DNA from: EA-27 sp964396265
GTDB taxonomy: Archaea; Thermoplasmatota; Thermoplasmata; RBG-16-68-12; EA-27
Assembly (NCBI GenBank): GCA_964396265.1
Contig: CAYNEM010000008.1
Span: 62,001 to 126,000 of the forward strand
Reading direction: 5' to 3'
DNA length: 64,000 nt
The notes under the pieces are model-generated. The model made no database searches, was not told the origin of the DNA, and worked only from the letters and a program-made list of their open reading frames with translations. Made by a program: the position numbers and the translations under genes. Shown in pieces: positions 55,201 to 62,415 of this stretch. The stretch's first letter is position 1. Each line of letters begins with the position of its first letter.

Positions 55201-55641
55201 GAACCGTGGCGCAAGGGCGTTCAACAGATCCGTGCCGCGGTCAGCACAACGCAGGGGGTCGCAACGGCCATCGTGATCCCTGGCGCGGTCGCCTCCGTCG
55301 TGCTCACGCCGGGAGCCGCCCTGGTCCGTACGGGGGAGTCCCTCGTCTTCATCGCCCGGGCGTACGATGCGAAAGGCAACCGGGTCGAGAACGCGACGAT
55401 CTCGTGGCACGTCGACGGGGGGATCGGGACCGTCGATGGCGACGGCAGGTTCACCGCCACAGCCGGAGGCTTGGGTCGCGTCGTGGTCGTCGCCACTGGC
55501 GGCGGGGGGACGTCCAGCGCCCTCGCGCGGGTGGAAGTGCCCACCTCGCCGCTCTACTTGCTCGCCTTGGCGGTCCTCATCCTCGTCCCGCCGCTCGTCC
55601 TCTGGTGGCGCCGGCGGAAGCCGCCCGACGCGGCCTCATGA
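52258..55641 (+). CDS. Secreted surface protein: sialidase-like propeller plus eight Ig-like repeats and a C-terminal anchor
   Basis: A 1127-residue protein from GTG 52258 with a signal peptide (about 1-24, ending GFAGA). Residues about 60-440 form a BNR/sialidase-type beta-propeller with recurring S-x-D-G-G-x-T-W motifs (STDGGITWSANR, STDGGQTWAPTR, SSDNGVTWSAP). No sialidase active-site triad was identified, so a binding role is more likely. From about 445, eight Ig-like (Big_2-type) repeats of 80-84 residues follow, each opening like LARIDVTPP and ending VVPGA. A membrane helix (about 1098-1118) and RRRK end the protein. An envelope adhesin or structural role is inferred. Confidence 0.85.
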   Translation: MRGSVSLILVILAFAALAPGFAGAADDFPSLSSASIAPTSIPPIPASGDGSPGTTIPPIPSPLDAPFGPNVRVSETDTSGNQNEITMAVASDGRIHMGWNDARAPNPDYRCGYSYSTDGGITWSANRLLHLDPWEADGDPFVMVDSNDDVYFICMPFNRTAGGSRIVVYKSTDGGVTFAPPVIASDTTNGFNDKPWAHAVGTVLHVCYANFAGGTELRYTRSTDGGQTWAPTRILDRNGNGCVFASSAAGMLYLGWVRGGGIYVLSSFDGGASWSVPRFAGAAPFTGAGDQRAGPLPAIAADWIGGNVYVVWTADDGLGAWDVLLSRSSDNGVTWSAPVTPSDDSNGRQFMPGIGVDAGGMVHVSWYDSRTGLMTYRYAASANGGRDWIPSFRVTDTEWVSQFFIGDYTTLVADSFGYVNCAWADARSGEVEAYFARAIPPGPPTLSRIEVTPPEAWTDTDTPVMFTALGYDQFGSPYPSFPAWQATGGSIVGGAYIPQVAGDWQVWANQSGVSGSAVVHVSPGGLARIAIDPASATLTADDTVQFTATGYDARDNVVAIVPSWASTNGSVSAGLFTPYRMGTWAVFANASGISGSAPVTVLPGALAAIDVTPPVAAMTADEVLDFDATGRDAKGNPVPVSPRWSSGGGTIDAQGFYDAHAVGVWDVRAEAFGVAGLAQVTVVPGALALIEVTPASVVITADEVASFAAQGFDADGNSVAITPAWSTDAGSVSTAGLYTPGPVGAHVVIAAVGFVSGLATVAVFPGALARIDVDPPAPTITADQTVDLVATGYDAKGNRMGAVFLWEAMCGIVTQSGRFEPALAGVCVVYANASGVSGSAAITVVPGLLARLDVTPPTITITADETAQFSVRGFDAKGNEVPAAPLWTADAGGISSSGRYSPTIRGTWAVLAQEGLVVGSAQVTVVPGALVRIVVVPDLVTIRSDETATFSAVGMDRAGNEVVLGTVVWSTTNGTIEGGRFEPWRKGVQQIRAAVSTTQGVATAIVIPGAVASVVLTPGAALVRTGESLVFIARAYDAKGNRVENATISWHVDGGIGTVDGDGRFTATAGGLGRVVVVATGGGGTSSALARVEVPTSPLYLLALAVLILVPPLVLWWRRRKPPDAAS
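53590..55550 (+). repeat. Eight tandem Ig-like repeats (coding)
   Basis: Units of about 240-252 bases start near 53594, 53836, 54070, 54322, 54562, 54805, 55045 and 55285. Each encodes D-x-T-P-P or similar, then T-A-D-E, G-x-D-A-K-G-N and a closing V-P-G-A. Copies are divergent at the DNA level. Confidence 0.8.
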
Positions 55642-55645
55642 TAAT

Positions 55646-55655
55646 GCTTATATAG
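55646..55655 (+). promoter_or_regulatory. Strong TATA box of the thermosome gene
   Basis: GCTTATATAG predicts a start near 55677, about 22 bases before the ATG at 55699. Confidence 0.7.
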
Positions 55656-55698
55656 AAGAGCACGTCTATTCGCGCCCGCTGAATTGGGGGTTTAGACG

Positions 55699-57363
55699 AT
55701 GATGCCCAGTGGAACACCGATCTTTGTACTGAAAGAGGGAACGCGCCGCGAGCGTGGAAAGGGAGCGCAGTTCAACAACATCGCCGCCGCACGCGCGGTG
55801 GCCGACGCGGTCCGCTCCACGCTGGGTCCGCGCGGGATGGACAAGATGCTCGTCGACAGCCTCGGGGACGTCGTGATCACGAACGACGGGGTCACGATCC
55901 TCAAGGAGATCGACATCGAACACCCGGCCGCCAAGATGATCGTCGAGGTCGCGAAGACGCAGGACCAGGAGGCAGGGGACGGGACCACGACGGCGGTGAT
56001 CCTTGCGGGAGAACTGCTCAAGAAGGCCGAGGAGATGATCGAGCAGAACATCCATCCGACTGTCATCGCGCAGGGCTACCGCGTGGCGTCGGAGAAGGCG
56101 AACGCGATCGTGGAGAAGGTCGCCCGGCCGGTCACGCCGAAGGACCGCGAGATCCTCATCAAGATTGCACGGACCGCGATGTCGAGCAAATCCGCCAGCT
56201 CACACTCCGAGATGCTGTCCGAGGTGTGCGTCAAGGCGGTCACGATGGTCGCAGAGGAGCGCGACGGCAAGTGGGTCGTGGACGAGGACAACATCCAGGT
56301 CACGAAGAAGCAGGGCGGCTCGATCGCCGACACGCAGCTCGTCGAAGGGATCATCTGCGACAAGGAGCGGGTGCACCCGGGGATGCCGCAGCAGGTCGAG
56401 GGCGCGAAGATCGCCCTCGTGGACGCGGCCCTCGAGGTCAAGAAGACGGAAATCGACGCGAAGATCGAGATCACGGATCCGAACCAGCTCCAGGCGTTCC
56501 TGAACGAGGAGGAGAACGTGCTGCGGAAGATGGTCGAGCAGGTGAAGAAGAGCGGCGCGAACGCGCTGTTCTGCCAGAAGGGCATTGACGACCTCGTCCA
56601 GCACTACCTCGCGAAGGCGGGCATCTACGCGGTGCGCCGCGTGAAGAAGTCCGACATGGAGAAGCTCGCGAAGGCCACGGGCGGCCACATCGTCACGAAG
56701 CTCGACGAGCTCGCGAAGGAGGACCTCGGCAACGCGAAGCTCGTGTACGAGAAGAAGATTGGCGATGACGAGATGACGTTCGTCACGGGCTGCAAGAACC
56801 CGAAGGCCGTGTCCATCCTCATCCGTGGCGGCACGGAGCACGTCGTGGACGAGCTCGAGCGAAGCCTTGAGGACGCGACGAGCGTGGTCGCGGTCGCGGT
56901 CGAGGACGGCAAGTTCATCACCGGCGCAGGCTCGACGGCGATGGAGATCGCCCTCGGGCTGCGGGACTACGCGGCGACGGTCGGCGGCCGGGAGCAGATC
57001 GCGATCGAGGCGTTCGCGGAAGCGGTGGAAGTCGTGCCGCGCACCCTCGCTGAGAACGCGGGCCTCGACCCTATCGACACGCTTATCGATCTGAGGAAGG
57101 AGCACAAGAAGGGCCACAAGCACGCGGGGATCAACGTCTTCACCGGCAAGGTCGAGGACGCGCTGAAGAACAACGTGCTCGAGCCGATCCGGGTGGGCTC
57201 TCAGGCGATCAGCTCCGCCACGGATGCCGCGATCATGATCCTGAGGATTGACGACGTCATCGCCGCGAAGTCGGGCGGCGGCGGGGGCGGCGGCGGGGGC
57301 GGCGCCGGGGGCAAGGGCGGCGCCGGCGGCGACGACCACGACGGCGGCGGCGAGGACTACTAG
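55699..57363 (+). CDS. thsA: Thermosome subunit (group II chaperonin)
   Basis: A 554-residue group II chaperonin. ADAVRSTLGPRGMDKMLVDS, ITNDGVTILKEIDIEHPAAK and QDQEAGDGTTTAVILAGELL carry the ATPase site, with GDGTT and later NAGLDPIDTL. It forms double-ring ATP-driven folding chambers with a built-in lid and needs no GroES. The C-terminus is a Gly-rich tail of about 35 residues (poly-Gly, then Asp/His). ATG 55699 or 55702 can start. It is the only thermosome gene in the window, followed closely by grpE-dnaK-dnaJ. Confidence 0.97.
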   Translation: MMPSGTPIFVLKEGTRRERGKGAQFNNIAAARAVADAVRSTLGPRGMDKMLVDSLGDVVITNDGVTILKEIDIEHPAAKMIVEVAKTQDQEAGDGTTTAVILAGELLKKAEEMIEQNIHPTVIAQGYRVASEKANAIVEKVARPVTPKDREILIKIARTAMSSKSASSHSEMLSEVCVKAVTMVAEERDGKWVVDEDNIQVTKKQGGSIADTQLVEGIICDKERVHPGMPQQVEGAKIALVDAALEVKKTEIDAKIEITDPNQLQAFLNEEENVLRKMVEQVKKSGANALFCQKGIDDLVQHYLAKAGIYAVRRVKKSDMEKLAKATGGHIVTKLDELAKEDLGNAKLVYEKKIGDDEMTFVTGCKNPKAVSILIRGGTEHVVDELERSLEDATSVVAVAVEDGKFITGAGSTAMEIALGLRDYAATVGGREQIAIEAFAEAVEVVPRTLAENAGLDPIDTLIDLRKEHKKGHKHAGINVFTGKVEDALKNNVLEPIRVGSQAISSATDAAIMILRIDDVIAAKSGGGGGGGGGGAGGKGGAGGDDHDGGGEDY

Positions 57364-57401
57364 GCCACGACGCCTCCCCCAGTCCTGCGCGGAGGGACAC
57401 G

Positions 57402-57920
57402 ATGAGCGAGGAGCGCACGGAAGCCCAGACGGCAGAGCCTGCGGCCCCCGAGGTGGATGCCGAGATCGCACGCCTCCGCTCCGAACTCCAGGTGACAACC
57501 GAGCGCGCGACTGAGCTGCTCGATCGCGCCCGGCGTGCGCAGGCGGATTACGAGAACCTCCAGAAGCGCACCGCGCGGGAGGCGGAGGAGGTCCGCGAGG
57601 TGGCGAACGAGAGCCTCCTCGCTTCCCTCCTCCCTCTCCTCGACGACTTCGACAGCGCGGTGGCCGCCATCCCGGGCGAGGCGGGGGAGGGCGTGCGTAT
57701 GCTCCGGGAGAAGCTGTGGGGCGTGCTCGCGGACGCGGGCCTCGAAGCCGTGAACCCCGCGAAGGAATCGTTCAACCCGTACGAGCACGAGGTCGTCGGG
57801 CGGGCGAACGACGAGGATTTAAGCGACGGAACCGTGAGGGAAGTCGTGCAGAGGGGATACCGGTACCGCCGGCGCCTCCTCCGGCCCGCGAAGGTCATCG
57901 TGGTCAAGCGAGGTGAGTAG
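57402..57920 (+). CDS. grpE: GrpE nucleotide exchange factor
   Basis: A 172-residue GrpE: an acidic N-terminus and long helix (ARAQADYENLQKRT, in the pattern RAxADFxNxxKR), then LLPLLDDFDSAVAA and the C-terminal beta domain GLEAVNPAKESFNPYEHEVV and VREVVQRGYRYRRRLLRPAKVIV. It releases ADP from DnaK. The gene lies 38 bases after thsA and 2 bases before dnaK. GrpE is of bacterial origin and is found in a minority of archaea. Confidence 0.95.
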   Translation: MSEERTEAQTAEPAAPEVDAEIARLRSELQVTTERATELLDRARRAQADYENLQKRTAREAEEVREVANESLLASLLPLLDDFDSAVAAIPGEAGEGVRMLREKLWGVLADAGLEAVNPAKESFNPYEHEVVGRANDEDLSDGTVREVVQRGYRYRRRLLRPAKVIVVKRGE

Positions 57921-57922
57921 CG

Positions 57923-59758
57923 ATGGGAAGGATTGTCGGAATCGACCTGGGAACGACGAACTCGGAAGCCGCGTACATGGAGAGCGGGCAGCCCAAGATC
58001 ATCCCGAGCGCGGAGGGAAGCACGTACGGAGGCAAGATGTTCCCGTCGATCATCGCCTTCACGAAGGACGGTCCCCTGGTCGGCGAGCCCGCGAAGCGGC
58101 AAGCGATCCTGAACCCGGAGCGCACGGTCATGCAGATCAAGCGCAAGATGGGGACGAACTACAAGGTTACAATCGACGACAAGACGTACACGCCGCAGGA
58201 GATCAGCGCGATGGTCCTGCGGAAGATCAGGCAGGATGCCGAGCAGTTCCTCGGGGAGAAGGTGACGCAGGTCGTGATCACCGTCCCCGCGTACTTCAAC
58301 GACAACCAGCGCCAGGCGACGAAAGACGCGGGCCAGATCGCCGGGCTCGAGGTACTGCGCCTCGTGAACGAGCCGACCGCGGCGGCCCTCGCGTACGGCC
58401 TGGACAAGGAGGCGGAAGGCAAGATCTGCGTGCTCGACCTCGGCGGGGGCACCTTCGATGTCACGCTGATGGAGATGGGCGAGGGCGTGTTCGAGGTCGC
58501 CTCGACGTCGGGCGACACGCAGCTTGGCGGCATGGACATGGACAACACGCTCGTCGACTGGCTCGTCGCGGATTTCCGCACGGAGTACGAGGCGGACCTC
58601 CGGCCCGACCGCCAGGCGATGCAACGCGTGCGCGACGCGGCGGAGAAGGCGAAGATCGAGCTCAGCAGCACCGTGAACACGACGCTGAACCTGCCGTTCA
58701 TCACGCAGAAGGCGGGCAAGCCGCTGCACCTGGAAGTTTCGATGACGCGCGCGAAGCTCGAGGAGCTCATCGAGCCCGTCCTCTCGCGGCTCGAGGCTCC
58801 GATCCGCCAGGCGTTCAAGGACGCCGGTTGGGACCCCAAGGAGGTCAACCACATCATCCTCGTCGGCGGGCCGACGCGCATGCCCGTCGTTCGCGACCGG
58901 TTCGAGCGCATCCTCGGGCGCAAGGCCGCGCGCGGCGTCGACCCCATGCAGTGCGTGGCCCTCGGGGCCGCGATCCAGGGCGCGATCCTCTCCGGCGAGA
59001 TCAAGGACATCCTGCTCCTCGACGTGACCCCCCTCAGCCTCGGCGTGGAGACGCTCGGCAGCGTGTTCACGCGCCTCATCGAGAGGAACACGACGATCCC
59101 GACGCGCAAGTCGCAGGTGTTCAGTACTGCCGCGGACGGGCAGACGACCGTCGAGGTCCACGTGCTCCAGGGCGAGCGCCCGATGGCGAGCGACGACGTG
59201 AGCCTCGGGAAGTTCTACCTGAAGGGGCTCCCGCCCGCGCCGCGCGGCATGCCGCAGATCGAAGTGACGTTCGACATCGACGCGAACGGCATGCTGACCG
59301 TGACCGCGAAGGACATGGGCACCGGGAAGTCCGAGAAGCTCACGATCCTCGCGCCGCACCGGATGGAGAAGGGTGCGATCGACAGCGCCGTCCGCGACGC
59401 CGAGCAACATGCGGAGGAGGACCGCCGCCGCCAGGAGTTCGCGGAGCTGAGGAACACGTCCGATGCCCTCCTCTACGAGACGGACAAGCAGCTCAAGGAG
59501 CTCGGTGACAAGGTCAGCGAGGGCACTCGGAAGGGGGTCGAGGCGGCGATGGAGGTCCTGCGCGAGGCCCTGAAGGCGGAGGACTTCGCCGCGCTCAAGA
59601 AAGCCTTCGAAGCATTGAAGCAGGAGACGTTGAAGGTCGGCATCGAGGTCTACCAGCGGTCCCAGGCGACGCCGCCGCCGCAGGAGCCGGGAGATGCCGC
59701 CGGTGGCGGTGCTGCGGACGTCGTCGACGTCGACTACGACGAAGTCAAGAAGGACTGA
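57923..59758 (+). CDS. dnaK: Chaperone DnaK (Hsp70)
   Basis: A 611-residue Hsp70 with GRIVGIDLGTTNSEAAYM, the phosphate loops VLDLGGGTFDVTLM and ILVGGPTRMPVV, the linker LLLDVTPLSLGVET and the substrate-binding beta domain. The C-terminal lid is present and ends in a short acidic tail (VVDVDYDEVKKD). It binds exposed hydrophobic peptides in the cytoplasm with DnaJ and GrpE as partners. The ATG is 2 bases after the grpE stop. Typical bacterial-type sequence that entered archaea by transfer. Confidence 0.97.
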   Translation: MGRIVGIDLGTTNSEAAYMESGQPKIIPSAEGSTYGGKMFPSIIAFTKDGPLVGEPAKRQAILNPERTVMQIKRKMGTNYKVTIDDKTYTPQEISAMVLRKIRQDAEQFLGEKVTQVVITVPAYFNDNQRQATKDAGQIAGLEVLRLVNEPTAAALAYGLDKEAEGKICVLDLGGGTFDVTLMEMGEGVFEVASTSGDTQLGGMDMDNTLVDWLVADFRTEYEADLRPDRQAMQRVRDAAEKAKIELSSTVNTTLNLPFITQKAGKPLHLEVSMTRAKLEELIEPVLSRLEAPIRQAFKDAGWDPKEVNHIILVGGPTRMPVVRDRFERILGRKAARGVDPMQCVALGAAIQGAILSGEIKDILLLDVTPLSLGVETLGSVFTRLIERNTTIPTRKSQVFSTAADGQTTVEVHVLQGERPMASDDVSLGKFYLKGLPPAPRGMPQIEVTFDIDANGMLTVTAKDMGTGKSEKLTILAPHRMEKGAIDSAVRDAEQHAEEDRRRQEFAELRNTSDALLYETDKQLKELGDKVSEGTRKGVEAAMEVLREALKAEDFAALKKAFEALKQETLKVGIEVYQRSQATPPPQEPGDAAGGGAADVVDVDYDEVKKD

Positions 59759-59768
59759 GGCCGCTACG

Positions 59769-60917
59769 ATGCCCGCGCAGCCGGGGATGAAGCGCGACTA
59801 CTACGAGGTGCTCGGGGTCGGCCGAGACACAAGTCCCGAGGAGATCAAGAAGGCGTATCGTCGGCTCGCGATGAAGTTCCACCCGGACCGCGTCCCTGCA
59901 GAAGGGAAGGCCGAGGCGGAAGAGCGGTTCAAGGAGATCAGCGAGGCGTACGAAGTCCTCGCGGACGAGGAGAAGCGCAAACTGTACGATGCCTACGGGC
60001 ACACCGGCGTCGAGCAGCAGGTCTGGGGCGGTCAGGGATTCGACTGGTCGCGGTTCACGCACACCTCGGACCTCGAGGACATCTTCGGGGACCTCTTCGG
60101 CGGCTCCGTCTTCGACTCCCTGTTCGGACGCAGCCCCGGCGCCCGTCAGTCGCGCCGCGGCGCGGACCTCCGGTACGACCTCGAGATCGACCTCGAGGAC
60201 GTCGTGCGGGGCACGCCGAAGACGTTCGAGATCCCCCGGGCCGCCCCGTGTCCTCCCTGCAAGGGGACCGGCGCGGAGGGCGGGCGCGTGACCCGGTGCC
60301 CGCAGTGCAACGGTTCCGGCCAGGCGGGCAAGGTGCAGCAACGCGGCTACACGCGGATGGTGACGATCACGACATGCCCGAGGTGCCGCGGGCGCGGGCA
60401 GTGGCCGGAGCGCACCTGCGCGGCGTGCAACGGCTCGGGGGCGAGGCACGAGACGTCCGCGGTCACCGTCGAGATCCCCGTGGGCGCGAGGGACGGCATG
60501 CGCCTCCGGCTCTCGGGAAAGGGCGAGGCCGCCTCGCGGGGCGGTCCATCGGGCGACCTGTACCTCGTCCTCCACGTGCGGGACCATCCGGTCTTCCGCC
60601 GCCAGGGGGACGACCTCATCCTGGACCTGCCCATCACGGTCTCGCAGGCAACGCTTGGCGCGGACGTGGAGGTGCCCACCCTGGAAGGCACCGCGCGCCT
60701 GCGGATCCCTCCGGGCACGCAGACCCACTCGTTTCTCCGGCTGCGTGGGAAGGGGCTTCCGAACCTCGAGGCCGGGGGACGCGGGGACCAGCTCGCGCGG
60801 ATCGTGCTCGTGACGCCCACGAACCTGACGCCCGAGGAGCGGAGGCACTTCGCGCAGCTCGCGGACATGGAGAGTCAAACGAGGCGCAAAGGGATCTTCT
60901 CGCGGTTCCGCCCCTAG
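59769..60917 (+). CDS. dnaJ: Co-chaperone DnaJ
   Basis: A 382-residue type I DnaJ. J domain with HPD (KFHPDR) in the first 80 residues, a short Gly/Phe region (GQGFDWSRFTHTSDLEDIFG), four zinc-binding repeats (CPPCKGTG, CPQCNGSG, CPRCRGRG, CAACNGSG) and a C-terminal substrate domain. ATG 59769 gives MPAQPGMKRDYYEVLG; ATG 59787 (MKRDYYEVLG) is also possible. It is 10 bases after dnaK and completes the Hsp70 operon. Confidence 0.95.
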   Translation: MPAQPGMKRDYYEVLGVGRDTSPEEIKKAYRRLAMKFHPDRVPAEGKAEAEERFKEISEAYEVLADEEKRKLYDAYGHTGVEQQVWGGQGFDWSRFTHTSDLEDIFGDLFGGSVFDSLFGRSPGARQSRRGADLRYDLEIDLEDVVRGTPKTFEIPRAAPCPPCKGTGAEGGRVTRCPQCNGSGQAGKVQQRGYTRMVTITTCPRCRGRGQWPERTCAACNGSGARHETSAVTVEIPVGARDGMRLRLSGKGEAASRGGPSGDLYLVLHVRDHPVFRRQGDDLILDLPITVSQATLGADVEVPTLEGTARLRIPPGTQTHSFLRLRGKGLPNLEAGGRGDQLARIVLVTPTNLTPEERRHFAQLADMESQTRRKGIFSRFRP

Positions 60918-60928
60918 GGATCCAGTCA

Positions 60929-61762
60929 TTGCGGGCCCACCCCTGCGTAACGTTCTTGGGCGTGGAATCCCATCGTGACTCCGTGCGCAAGGTCTTGGGC
61001 CTCCTGACGGAGGACTTCCGCCTGTACCACGACGTCGTGGCCGCGTTGAAGGCTCGCGAGATCCCGTTCCGCTCGCTGATCCGCGGCGAGCCGGTCCCGC
61101 GGGATGTGGGGGCGGTCCTGACGTCGCCTGCGGAGGCCGCCGGGATCCCGTTCTCCGACGTCGTGGCGGTGGAGAACGTCGAGGACGCGATCGCGCGCTC
61201 CCTGCAGATCCTGCGCGGGAGGCACCGCTGGCGGGAGTTCGTCATCGGCGTCGACCCCGGCGCCGAGCCCGGGGTGGCGTTCGTAGGGGACGGCGAGGTC
61301 GTCGACACACGCGCGGCCGGGAGCCCCGAGGGCGTGGCGGACATCGTGCGGTCCGCACTGCTGGGATTCCCTGCGGAACGCGTCCGCCTCCGCGTCGGCC
61401 ACGGGGACCCGACGAACCGGAACCGGATCATCAACGCCCTCGCGCCCCTCGGGTTGCCGGTCGAGATTGTGAACGAAAAGGGCACGACGCCCCGGGTGCC
61501 GAGCCCCACGCCCGACGCGGACGCCGCCATCGAGATCGCACGGGGCCGCGGGGTGCGCGCCGCGCGATTCTACGTGATCGAGCCGACGGAGGGTGAGGTC
61601 CGCGAGATCCAGCGGCAGAGCCGCCTCCGAAGTGGCGGCGAGATGACGATCTCCCAGGGGCTCGCGCGCCGAGTTGCCAAGGGAGATCTGACGATTGTGG
61701 AGGCGATTGACCACCATCGCCACGAGCGGAGGAACGAGAGTGCGCGACACCCGCCGGCGTAG
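60929..61762 (+). CDS. RNase H-fold-like protein (RuvC/YqgF-type), unknown function
   Basis: A 277-residue protein. The N-terminal 100 residues hold a short alpha/beta part (TEDFRLYHDVVAALKAREI). The C-terminal part looks like a RNase H fold: VIGVDPGAEPGVAFVGDGEV gives a strand with Asp and a Gly turn, followed by RLRVGHGDPTNRNRIINAL and a late acidic helix ending IEAIDHHRHERRNES. This resembles RuvC/YqgF resolvases, but a complete acidic triad is not certain. Start unclear: TTG 60929 is 11 bases after dnaJ; GTG 60962 (V-E-S-H-R) would be shorter. Its end overlaps the next gene by 23 bases. Confidence 0.55.
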   Translation: MRAHPCVTFLGVESHRDSVRKVLGLLTEDFRLYHDVVAALKAREIPFRSLIRGEPVPRDVGAVLTSPAEAAGIPFSDVVAVENVEDAIARSLQILRGRHRWREFVIGVDPGAEPGVAFVGDGEVVDTRAAGSPEGVADIVRSALLGFPAERVRLRVGHGDPTNRNRIINALAPLGLPVEIVNEKGTTPRVPSPTPDADAAIEIARGRGVRAARFYVIEPTEGEVREIQRQSRLRSGGEMTISQGLARRVAKGDLTIVEAIDHHRHERRNESARHPPA

Positions 61763-62384
61763 GGTTCTCACGGCGGCCGAACCTCGGGCGTTGGCGGCGT
61801 TGATCTGGTGGAGGCGGGCATTCCTGGTACTCGGTCTTTGCCTTTTCGTGGCGGGCGCGGCTCTTGCGCAGTCGGGGGTCACGGCGGCATCGGAGTCGAC
61901 GGCGTCGTTCAACGACACGTGCACCACTGGGGGCCAGGTCTCTCGCGTTGAGATGTGCGCCCGACTCGATGCCACGCAGGCGGACAATCGCCGCCAGGCA
62001 GTTCTCGGTGCCTTCGTCGCAGGGACAGGAATTGCGTTTGCGATTGTTGCCCTGTCGGTGCCCGCCCTCCCGCGGATCCCGCGCATCGTCGTTGCGCCCG
62101 TGGCTGTCTCGCTCCTGTTTGCGGGGCTCATCCTCCCAATCACGGAGGAGGGATTGGCACCCATGGGAGCCACGGCTCGGTGCCCGGGAACGATACACTA
62201 CGGAGGTTTCATTGTCTGTTCCGAGTCGATCCCACCACTCCCCGCGGACCTCCTTCAAGCGGAAGGCATCGTGGCCGGGGGCGGGGCCCTGTTTGGCGCA
62301 GGAGCAATTCTCGCGTTCTGCAGCATGCCTGACTTCCGAAGGCGCTCGCGCACTCGTCCGGACAGTCTCGTAATCAAACGATAA
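61740..62384 (+). CDS. Four-span membrane protein, unknown
   Basis: A 214-residue protein with about four hydrophobic helices (AFLVLGLCLFVAGAALAQ; AVLGAFVAGTGIAFAIVALS; IVVAPVAVSLLFAGLILPI; GIVAGGGALFGAGAILAFC). Between the first two spans lies an extracellular loop containing two cysteines (FNDTCTTGG, VEMCARL), and a later loop has two more (ARCPGTIHYGGFIVC), which could form disulfides. GTG 61740 has GGAGGAA ahead of it. The gene overlaps the RNase H-like gene. No function recognised. Confidence 0.65.
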   Translation: MRDTRRRRVLTAAEPRALAALIWWRRAFLVLGLCLFVAGAALAQSGVTAASESTASFNDTCTTGGQVSRVEMCARLDATQADNRRQAVLGAFVAGTGIAFAIVALSVPALPRIPRIVVAPVAVSLLFAGLILPITEEGLAPMGATARCPGTIHYGGFIVCSESIPPLPADLLQAEGIVAGGGALFGAGAILAFCSMPDFRRRSRTRPDSLVIKR

Positions 62385-62396
62385 CGTTTATTAACC
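62385..62396 (+). promoter_or_regulatory. TATA box of the CDC48 gene
   Basis: CGTTTATTAACC is centred about 26 bases before the GTG at 62416, so translation should start on a leaderless mRNA. Confidence 0.65.
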
Positions 62397-62415
62397 GAGG
62401 CTAGCTTGAATCGCC

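Noticed and set aside
53590..55550. Repeats as a mobile or satellite array
   Set aside because: They are divergent coding repeats of Ig-like domains in one continuous frame.
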